A stretch of DNA of 64,000 nt from the NCBI RefSeq assembly GCF_001506165.1, contig NZ_CP011427.1:620001-684000 (forward strand), given 5' to 3'. Shown here piece after piece: positions 57,791-64,000 of the stretch. This stretch comes from Pantoea vagans. Its GTDB lineage: Bacteria > Pseudomonadota > Gammaproteobacteria > Enterobacterales > Enterobacteriaceae. The first letter of the stretch is position 1. The number at the start of each line of letters is the position of its first letter. A program made the position numbers and the translations under genes. The notes beneath the pieces are model-generated. The model was not told the origin of the DNA. It did not search any database and saw only the letters and a program-made list of their open reading frames with translations.

Positions 57791-58792
57791 TCAACCCGGC
57801 CCGCTCACCGAATGTCGTCTCACCAGCGTCGGGCTAAACATATTGGTCACTTCCGGCATTGCCGTGCCGTTGGCTAATGCCAGCGCCAGTTGCGCTGCCT
57901 GCTGCGCCATGGTGACAATCGGATAGCGCACCGTGGTCAAACGTGGGCGCACATAGCGTGATACCAGCACATCATCGAAACCAATCAACGACATCTCTTC
58001 CGGCACGCGCACGCCATTGTCACTCAGTACCGCCAACGCGCCTGCCGCCATCGAATCGTTGTAGCAGGCCACGGCGGTAAATTGTTTACCGCGACCTAAC
58101 AACTCGGTCATTGCCTGCTCGCCGCCGACTTCATCCGGTTCTCCCCAGGCCACTAAGCGATCGTTTGACGGCAAACCATGCTCTTTCAGTGCATCGTAAT
58201 AGCCTTGCAGGCGATCTTCGGAGTCCGAAATCGGGTGGGTGGAGCAGATAAAGGCGATCTGTGTATGGCCTTGCTGAATCAGATGGCGTGTCGCCAGCCA
58301 GGCACCGTAACGGTCATCCAGCGCGATACAGCGCGATTCAAAGCCTTTCAATAAACGGTTCAGCAGCACCATGCCCGGCACCTGCTTCATCAGCACTTCT
58401 AAATCCGCATCAGGGATTTTCTTGGCGTGCACCACTAAGGCATCACAGCGGTGACGCATCAGCTGTTCAATCGCCTGGCGCTCTTTTTGCTCGTTGTGGT
58501 AACCGTTACCAATCAGCAGGAAGTTGCCGGTGGCACCTGCCACTTCATCGACCGCTTTCACCATCGCGCCAAAAAAGGGATCGGAAACGTCACCCACCAC
58601 CAACCCTAAGGTTTCGGTGGACTGCTGCGCCAGGGCGCGTGCGTTGGCGTTCGGGTGATACTGCAACTGCTCCATTGCCTGGGTCACGGCGAGGCGTGAA
58701 CTCTCGCTGGCTTTGGGCGAATTATTGATGACGCGGGAAACGGTCGCGACCGACACCCCCGCCATGCGGGCAACATCCTTAATGGTAGCCAT
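57791..58792 (-). CDS. galR: Galactose regulator GalR
   Basis: 333 residues from the ATG at 58792, the family start MATIKDVARMAGVSVATVSRV. LacI-type HTH (residues 4-23), hinge helix and periplasmic-binding-protein-like core (TLGLVVGDVSDPFFGAMVKAV). It represses galactose transport and metabolism until galactose binds. Its position near lysA/lysR matches E. coli. A good gal-type operator lies in its own leader at 58809-58824, between galR and the divergent bisC-type gene. Confidence 0.94.
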   Translation of the reverse strand: MATIKDVARMAGVSVATVSRVINNSPKASESSRLAVTQAMEQLQYHPNANARALAQQSTETLGLVVGDVSDPFFGAMVKAVDEVAGATGNFLLIGNGYHNEQKERQAIEQLMRHRCDALVVHAKKIPDADLEVLMKQVPGMVLLNRLLKGFESRCIALDDRYGAWLATRHLIQQGHTQIAFICSTHPISDSEDRLQGYYDALKEHGLPSNDRLVAWGEPDEVGGEQAMTELLGRGKQFTAVACYNDSMAAGALAVLSDNGVRVPEEMSLIGFDDVLVSRYVRPRLTTVRYPIVTMAQQAAQLALALANGTAMPEVTNMFSPTLVRRHSVSGPG

Positions 58793-58808
58793 GCGGTTAC
58801 TTGCATCC

Positions 58809-58824
58809 GGGAAAACGTTTACAC
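58809..58824. promoter_or_regulatory. Gal operator candidate
   Basis: Read on the minus strand it is GTGTAAACGTTTTCCC, matching the GalR/GalS operator pattern GTGKAANCGNTTNCAC except at the last two bases or so. It is 17 bases upstream of galR, suitable for autoregulation. Confidence 0.75.
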
Positions 58825-58987
58825 ATGCCACCAGTGTTACGGAAAACAGTACCTGTAGCAACCCGCGAGAATGCCAGCGCTGTCGCAAAAGCGCGGAAAT
58901 TAAGGGGATTCAGCCAGGCTTTAGCCCGGCCGCACCCTCATGTTATGCTGCCACTATTATTCATACCTGCCTGCCGGACCCAAAACC

Positions 58988-61249
58988 ATGAAATCACGCG
59001 TGCCGCACCTGGCGCACTGGGGCGCTTTTACTGCTGTTACCGAAAACGATCGCCTCATTGGCTGCGAACCTTTCTTTGCCGATGCCGATCCTTCGCCGAT
59101 GCTCAATACCATCCCAGAGCTGGTCTATTCGGATAAACGTATTCGCCAGCCGATGGTGCGCCGTTCGTGGCTGAAATCGCGTGAAAACAGTGACCGTACC
59201 CTGCGCGGGCGGGAAGACTTTGTGGCGGTGGATTGGGACACCGCGCTGGATCTGGTGGCAGAAGAGAACCGTCGCGTGCGCGATCGTTATGGTGCCTCCG
59301 GCATTTTCAACGGCTCTTACGGCTGGTCTTCCGCTGGGCGCGTTAACCACGCCCGTACCCTGATTCGTCGTTTCTATTTCCAGGGCGGCGGTGGGGTTGA
59401 CCAGCAGGGCAACTACAGCTGGGGCGCCGCGCAGTTCTTCCTGCCCTATGTGATCGGTACATACATGCCGCTCACCGGCCGCGTGACAGACTGGCCTGAC
59501 GTGGTGGAACACGCCGAAATCTTTATCGCTTTTGGTGGACTGGCGCTGAAAAATGCCCAGGTCGCGTCCGGCGGGGCAGGGCAACACAGCCTGAAACCGG
59601 CGCTGGAACAGCTGACCGCCAAGGGTACGCCGATTATCAACATCAGCCCGATGCGCGATGACTGCCCAGCCTTCGTTAATGCAGAGTGGATCCCGATTCG
59701 GCCTAACACCGACGTGGCGCTGATGCTGGCGCTCGGTTTCGAGATCACCCGTCGCCAGGCGGTGGATGAAAACTTCCTTGCCAGCCACTGCACCGGTTGG
59801 TCGCAGCTGCGCGCCTACCTGCTGGGCGAAAGCGATGGCATCGCCAAAACCCCGGAATGGGCCAGCGATATCACCGGCATTCCGGCGGCACGTATTGCGT
59901 TGCTGGCGCAGCAGCTGATCGGTAAACGCAGCTTCATTACTTGCTCCTACTCGGTACAGCGCGCCCATCGTGGCGAGCAGCCGTACTGGATGATGATTGC
60001 GCTCTCTTCGATGCTTGGTCAGCCGGGTTTGCCAGGCGGCGGTTTCTCCTTTGGTCACGGCTCGATGAACAGCGTCGGCAATCCGCGCCAGGAAGGGCCG
60101 GCGCCAATGATGAGCACCGGACCCAATCCGGGCAATCACTCGATTCCGGTGGCGCGTATCAGCGACATGCTACTCAATCCGGGCCAGCCTTACCGCTTCC
60201 AGGGTGAGACCTTGCACTATCCGGATATCCATCTGGTGCACTGGGCGGGCGGCAATCCTTTCCACCATCATCAGCAGCTCAACCGTTTAGTCGAAGGCTG
60301 GCAGCGTCCGGATACCGTCATCGTGCAGGACATCGTCTGGACGCCAGCGGCGCAAATGGCCGATATCGTGCTGCCCGCCACCACCACGCTGGAGCGCAAC
60401 GACATTGGCGGTTCATCGCGTGACCGCTTCGTGTTTGCCATGCATCAGGCGGTCAAACCTCAGCATCAGGCGCGAAATGACTTCGACATCTTTGCCGATA
60501 TCGCCGATCGCCTCGGCTATCGCGATGTCTTCACCGAAGGGCGCAATGAGATGCAGTGGATTGAGCACCTGTATCAGCAGTGTGCCGTGGCGCATGCGCG
60601 TAAAGACATCCACTTCCCAGAGTTTGGTGAGTTTTGGCAGCGTGGCTTTGTCGAGATCCCGGAAGGCGGCAAACCCTATGTGTTTATGGACGATTTCCGC
60701 GCTAACCCGACTCAACACCCGATTCAAACTGCCAGCGGCAAAATTGAGCTGTTCTGCCAGACCATTGCCGACTATCAACTGGATGATTTTGCCGGGCATC
60801 CCGAGTGGCGTGAGCCGCAGGAGTGGCTAGGTGCGCCCTTGAGTGAGGAATTCCCGCTGCATATGATCTCCATCCAGCCGTCGGATCGCCTGCACAGCCA
60901 GATGGATGCCACCGCCACGGTGCAGGCCAATAAAACCGCCGGACGCGAAACGTTGTTTATGCATCCGCAGGATGCGCGTGCGCGAGATATTGCCGATGGC
61001 GATGAGATTGAAGTCACCAATACACGAGGACGCATGCTGGCAGGCGCACGTATTACTGACGGCTTAACCCCTGGTGTGGTGATCATCGCCACCGGTGCCT
61101 GGTTCGATCCCGGCTTTGGCCAAGCGTGGCAGCCATGGGATCGCGCAGGCAACCCGAATGTGCTGACGCTGGACATCGGCACCTCGTCATTGACGCAGGG
61201 ACCTAACGCCATGAGTTGCCTGGTGCAAATCAAAAAACATTTGATGTGA
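58988..61249 (+). CDS. bisC: Molybdenum-dependent S/N-oxide reductase, BisC-type
   Basis: 753 residues from the ATG at 58988. DMSO reductase family (bis-MGD cofactor): MTAAHWG-like start region (PHLAHWGAFTAV), the Mo-ligand Ser in FNGSYGWSSAGR (around residue 110), ITCSYSVQRAHRGEQPYWM and LPATTTLERNDIGG. No twin-arginine signal and no iron-sulfur cysteines at the N-terminus, so it is a cytoplasmic one-subunit enzyme like biotin or methionine sulfoxide reductase. Length is slightly below E. coli BisC. Divergent from galR. The precise substrate is uncertain. Confidence 0.87.
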   Translation: MKSRVPHLAHWGAFTAVTENDRLIGCEPFFADADPSPMLNTIPELVYSDKRIRQPMVRRSWLKSRENSDRTLRGREDFVAVDWDTALDLVAEENRRVRDRYGASGIFNGSYGWSSAGRVNHARTLIRRFYFQGGGGVDQQGNYSWGAAQFFLPYVIGTYMPLTGRVTDWPDVVEHAEIFIAFGGLALKNAQVASGGAGQHSLKPALEQLTAKGTPIINISPMRDDCPAFVNAEWIPIRPNTDVALMLALGFEITRRQAVDENFLASHCTGWSQLRAYLLGESDGIAKTPEWASDITGIPAARIALLAQQLIGKRSFITCSYSVQRAHRGEQPYWMMIALSSMLGQPGLPGGGFSFGHGSMNSVGNPRQEGPAPMMSTGPNPGNHSIPVARISDMLLNPGQPYRFQGETLHYPDIHLVHWAGGNPFHHHQQLNRLVEGWQRPDTVIVQDIVWTPAAQMADIVLPATTTLERNDIGGSSRDRFVFAMHQAVKPQHQARNDFDIFADIADRLGYRDVFTEGRNEMQWIEHLYQQCAVAHARKDIHFPEFGEFWQRGFVEIPEGGKPYVFMDDFRANPTQHPIQTASGKIELFCQTIADYQLDDFAGHPEWREPQEWLGAPLSEEFPLHMISIQPSDRLHSQMDATATVQANKTAGRETLFMHPQDARARDIADGDEIEVTNTRGRMLAGARITDGLTPGVVIIATGAWFDPGFGQAWQPWDRAGNPNVLTLDIGTSSLTQGPNAMSCLVQIKKHLM

Positions 61250-61346
61250 ATGGTGCGCTAACAATCTCACTGCTGGTTACATTTTGCGGGTAACTGTTGC
61301 GTTTGAGAGATGGTCTCCTCATCAGCCACCTTGCTAAAGTCAGGGT

Positions 61347-61422
61347 CCCAGAGGTATTGATGGGTGAACATCAAAAAGTTTTCTTGATTACACCGACCTG
61401 CGCAGATGCGCAGGTTTTTTTT
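61347..61422 (+). ncRNA. omrA: OmrA/OmrB-type small RNA, first copy
   Basis: 76 bases. The 5' end CCCAGAGGTATTGATGGGTG is the conserved targeting region of OmrA/OmrB. The 3' end CACCGACCTGCGCAGATGCG continues to CAGG and eight T, the Hfq-type terminator with stem CCTGCGC-AGAT-GCGCAGG. In E. coli these OmpR-activated RNAs repress outer-membrane proteins (for example OmpT, CirA, FecA, FepA) and csgD, and lie as a pair next to galR. Which copy is A or B is not decidable, so the symbol is provisional. Confidence 0.93.
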
Positions 61423-61535
61423 GCCCGCACGTTTCGCTAACGAACTGAAACACAGTTTTCCTGTTATCACTCTCAAGCTTTCTTTATAACTGCAGATAAC
61501 AAGCTTAGATTCACCCTTTATCGCAGCGGAATGCT

Positions 61536-63266
61536 ATGCCCCCGATTAAAAAATTTCTGGGAAAAGACCAGATTAAAGCCCCATTTAACCCTTTTCGCTT
61601 TCGCCTGATTTGTCTGGGTGTCCTTGGCTGCATGGTGCTGCTGCTGATTTTCGTCGGTGACTTGCAACTGATTAAACATCCGATGCTGGAACATGAAGCC
61701 GACCAGCGCTCGCTGCGCACTGTCACGCTGCCGACGAACCGCGGTACCTTACTGGATCGTGATGGCCAGGCGCTGGCGCTGAGCGTGCCCGCGCGCGATA
61801 TCATTGCCGATCCGATGCGTGTGTTAGAAGCCAACCCTGATTTCACCAGCGCCAAATGGGCCTATCTGGCGGCCGCACTCAGCATGCGACCGGAAGAGAT
61901 CCGTGCACAAATCACCGCCAACCCGAAAAAGCGCTTCCTCTATCTGGGGCGCAAGATTGAGCTGGGTATTGCTAAAGACATCGCTGAACTGCACCTGAAA
62001 GGGATCAGTTCGGTGTACAACGACAGCCGCTTCTACCCGATGAGTGAAGCGGCAGCGCCGTTAATCGGCATCGTGGGGGCGGACAGCAATGGTCTGAATG
62101 GACTGGAAAAAGGCTTTGATCATGTGTTGCAGGGGGAACCCGGCAAAGAGGTTTATCGTCAGGATGGCGATGGCCATATCATTTCGATGATCGACTACGA
62201 TCCGCCTAAGCAGCCGCCCACGGTGCAGCTGAGTATCGATAAATTTGACCAGTTCACGCTCTACAGCAAACTGCGCGATGGCGTGCTGTTGAACAAAGCT
62301 GACTCGGGTGCGGCGGTGTTGATCAAAATCGATACCGGAGAAATTTTAGGGATGGCGTCATACCCGTCGTTCAACCCTAACAACTACGAAAACGCCACGC
62401 CTGCGCAGATGCGCAACACGGCGATCAATGACAGCTATGAACCCGGATCAACGGTGAAACCGCTGGTGGTGCTGGAAGGACTGGAGCGACATTTGATTCG
62501 CCCGGATTCGGTGCTGGATACCTCGCCTTATACGGTCAACGGCCACTTGATTCGTGACGTGGGCCACTGGCCGCGCCTCACAGTGACCGGCATCCTGCAG
62601 AAATCGAGTGATACCGGAGCGTCCCATATTGCGTTAGCGATGCCCGCTGATGCGCTGGTCAACACCTATCAGGCATTTGGTTTGGGTAAACCGACTGGAT
62701 TAGGGCTGACTGGCGAAAGCGTGGGCTATTTCCCTGCGCATCGTCAGCGCTGGGCCGATATCGAACGCGCAACCTTTGCCTTTGGCTACGGATTGCGTGT
62801 TACGCCGCTGCAAATCGCACGTGAGTACGCCACGCTGGGCAGTTATGGCATCTATCGTCCGCTCTCGATTACCAAAGTGACGCCACCGGTGGTGGGCACG
62901 CAGGTGGCGAATCCGGTAACGGCGGAAATTGTTGTTCACATGATGGAGAGTGACGTGCTGCCCGGCGGTTCAGGATTGCGTGCTAACGTGCCGGGCTATC
63001 GTCTGGCGACCAAAACCGGTACCGCTGAAAAGATGGGGCCGAGTGGCAAATATGATGGCGGCTATGTCAACTACACCGCAGGCGTGGCTCCCGCCAGCCA
63101 TCCGGAAGTAGCGCTGGTGGTGATCGTGAACCATCCCACTGCGGGTGACCACTTCGGGGGAACCGTGGCGGCACCGATTTTCGGCAATATCATGGGGCCG
63201 GTGCTGAAGCACATGAACATCGCACCTGATGCGATTTACAACAAGCCACCTTCGGATAAATCTTAG
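61536..63266 (+). CDS. FtsI/PBP3 paralogue, peptidoglycan transpeptidase with SSD motif
   Basis: 576 residues. N-terminal membrane anchor (about residues 22-42), then the class B PBP dimerisation domain and a transpeptidase domain. Active-site motifs: S305-T-V-K308, then SSD at 357-359 where FtsI has SSN, then K493-T-G-T. The rest of the catalytic domain is strongly FtsI-like (GILQKSS..., ERATFAFGYGLRVTPLQIA, HMMESDVLPGG). The cell-division ftsI sits in the mur/fts cluster in all relatives, so this is a second copy comparable in idea to Salmonella PBP3SAL. It stands alone between the two Omr-type sRNA genes. Confidence 0.9.
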   Translation: MPPIKKFLGKDQIKAPFNPFRFRLICLGVLGCMVLLLIFVGDLQLIKHPMLEHEADQRSLRTVTLPTNRGTLLDRDGQALALSVPARDIIADPMRVLEANPDFTSAKWAYLAAALSMRPEEIRAQITANPKKRFLYLGRKIELGIAKDIAELHLKGISSVYNDSRFYPMSEAAAPLIGIVGADSNGLNGLEKGFDHVLQGEPGKEVYRQDGDGHIISMIDYDPPKQPPTVQLSIDKFDQFTLYSKLRDGVLLNKADSGAAVLIKIDTGEILGMASYPSFNPNNYENATPAQMRNTAINDSYEPGSTVKPLVVLEGLERHLIRPDSVLDTSPYTVNGHLIRDVGHWPRLTVTGILQKSSDTGASHIALAMPADALVNTYQAFGLGKPTGLGLTGESVGYFPAHRQRWADIERATFAFGYGLRVTPLQIAREYATLGSYGIYRPLSITKVTPPVVGTQVANPVTAEIVVHMMESDVLPGGSGLRANVPGYRLATKTGTAEKMGPSGKYDGGYVNYTAGVAPASHPEVALVVIVNHPTAGDHFGGTVAAPIFGNIMGPVLKHMNIAPDAIYNKPPSDKS

Positions 63267-63691
63267 TAAAATCAGGATGTAACTGCACAGTCTTGCTTTT
63301 CACACCTCGTTGCATTTCGCCGAACTCGGTTGCGATTTGCGGCTGTTCTCTTTCACTGCTTTCGGCGACGATGAAAGTCCCAGAGGTATTGATGGGTGTG
63401 ATGAGCGGCTGCTGCGGCAGCGATACCTGTCTTCAGGTATTCACCCTGTTCTGTTGCACCGACCCACGCAGATGCGTGGGTTTTTTTTGTCTTAAATTTA
63501 CCGGCACGCGAACTCGCTCACACCTCTTGTCTGAGTCTTAACACTTCCCCAGCAACATAAAAATATCTCGCCGTGTAACCTATATTCAACGCACCGCGAT
63601 GCCGCATTCCATTTCGGTTCGCCAGCCCTGGGCCGTGTTGGTAGCACGGTGCTGGGGCGTATTAATTTGTTATTCGTTGAGGACATCAGTG
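63267..63691. other. Region between PBP3 paralogue and the small DNA-binding gene
   Basis: Contains the second OmrA/B-type sRNA (63379-63488). The 200 bases after it hold no gene; an imperfect hairpin (GCCGTG/GCACGGT, near 63627-63650) is the only other structure. Confidence 0.6.
63379..63488 (+). ncRNA. omrB: OmrA/OmrB-type small RNA, second copy
   Basis: About 110 bases. The 5' CCCAGAGGTATTGATGGGTG is identical to the first copy for 20 bases. Internal hairpins are CGGCTGCTGCGGCAGCG and ATACCTG-TCTTC-AGGTAT-like pairs. The end is CCCACGC-AGAT-GCGTGGG plus eight T. The middle is longer and unrelated to copy 1. The terminator stems of the two copies differ at paired positions while keeping pairing (CCTGCGC/GCGCAGG against CCCACGC/GCGTGGG), which is compensatory and supports a real RNA. 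Copy name is provisional. Confidence 0.92.
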
Positions 63692-63880
63692 ATGCCAAAA
63701 ACCAAAGACTGCACCCCGAAAGGGGAAGGCCGCTCCTCGGCGTTTCAGTTACGTATTCATCCTGAGTTGCACGAGCAACTGCGCGAAGTCACCGAAGATG
63801 ACAACATCACCCTGTCATGCTGGCTGAAAGATCTGGCCCGGCGGGAATTGCGCCGTAGAGGGATTGAGCCGAAAGGTTAG
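63692..63880 (+). CDS. Small putative DNA-binding protein (ribbon-helix-helix-like)
   Basis: 62 residues from the ATG at 63692, with GAGG upstream. The pattern SAFQLRIHPELHEQLREVTEDD (beta strand then helix) and NITLSCWLKDLARRELRRRG (second helix) fits a ribbon-helix-helix or HicB-C-terminal-like DNA-binding module. No toxin partner is seen next to it before the window end. Longer upstream start codons in the same frame have no ribosome site. Function not known. Confidence 0.6.
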   Translation: MPKTKDCTPKGEGRSSAFQLRIHPELHEQLREVTEDDNITLSCWLKDLARRELRRRGIEPKG

Positions 63881-63902
63881 CGGCGAGATTTATCACTTGA
63901 AT

Positions 63903-63964
63903 GTAGCGGCGCGATTTATCGCGCGTTGTTCACCCAAGAGACACGCCATTCATTGCGCCGCTAC
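63903..63964. repeat. Pair of short palindromic repeats at the window end
   Basis: GTAGCGGCGCGATTTATCGCGC at 63903-63924 is followed by a complementary-orientation copy ending CATTGCGCCGCTAC at 63964. Together they form a larger inverted repeat, as BIME-like elements do. Confidence 0.7.
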
Positions 63965-64000
63965 CCTTCCGCAATCATCATCAAAAAACCGCAAAAAGCT

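Noticed and set aside
58994..60139. 381-codon minus-strand open frame opposite the BisC-type gene
   Set aside because: Shadow of the molybdoenzyme frame; His/Arg-rich product with no recognisable domain.

Overview
The window is a chromosomal segment of a member of the Enterobacterales. It is most likely one of the Erwiniaceae (Pantoea/Erwinia-like): gene order follows the E. coli 62-66 min region closely, but several blocks between the conserved genes differ. Core genes have the usual enteric codon use and GC of roughly 55%. Positions 1-2250 are clearly AT-rich and look horizontally acquired. Species cannot be fixed from the sequence alone.

Layout. (1) 1-1646: edge of a group 2-type capsule locus on the minus strand. 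It holds a truncated glycosyltransferase-like gene and kpsM, preceded by a textbook JUMPstart/ops element. (2) 2167-13178: speB, a YidB-like gene, loiP, tktA, epd-pgk-fbaA, mscS and argO. (3) 13157-17520: an accessory block with an FAD oxidoreductase, an IclR-family regulator and an MFS transporter. (4) 17695-42608: yggE, argP, rpiA, serA, ygfA, 6S RNA (ssrS), zapA, ygfB, pepP, ubiH, ubiI, gcvTHP, ygfF, bglA with its own RpiR-type regulator, trhA/yqfA, ygfZ, sdhE-ygfX, fldB, xerD, dsbC and recJ. (5) 42643-43925: an IS481-family insertion sequence with doubled terminal repeats. (6) prfB (with the programmed +1 frameshift site) and lysS. (7) 46963-53736: an accessory region. It has an RpiR-type regulator, then an operon of a periplasmic binding protein, three DUF1989 proteins and two permeases with no ATPase. 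A roughly 550-base protein-free stretch follows with strong RNA-like secondary structure. A lipoprotein serine protease ends the region. (8) 53737-63880: an MFS exporter, lysR/lysA, a GNAT gene, galR, a bisC-type molybdoenzyme, and two OmrA/OmrB-type sRNA genes on either side of an FtsI/PBP3 paralogue, then a small putative DNA-binding protein.

How the parts work together. tktA/epd/pgk/fbaA/rpiA cover central carbon metabolism and pyridoxal-phosphate precursor supply. serA and gcvTHP feed glycine and one-carbon metabolism, with ygfA and ygfZ as folate-linked helpers. ubiH/ubiI make ubiquinone. xerD/recJ/dsbC/prfB/lysS are housekeeping.

The most unusual parts are the DUF1989/transporter operon with its palindromic operator candidate; the structured, partly repeated element at 52196-52710 with a second 111-base partial copy at 57638-57748; and the split omrA/omrB pair around a PBP3 paralogue whose second active-site motif reads SSD instead of SSN. 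Several families of short palindromic repeats are scattered between genes, some serving as terminators.
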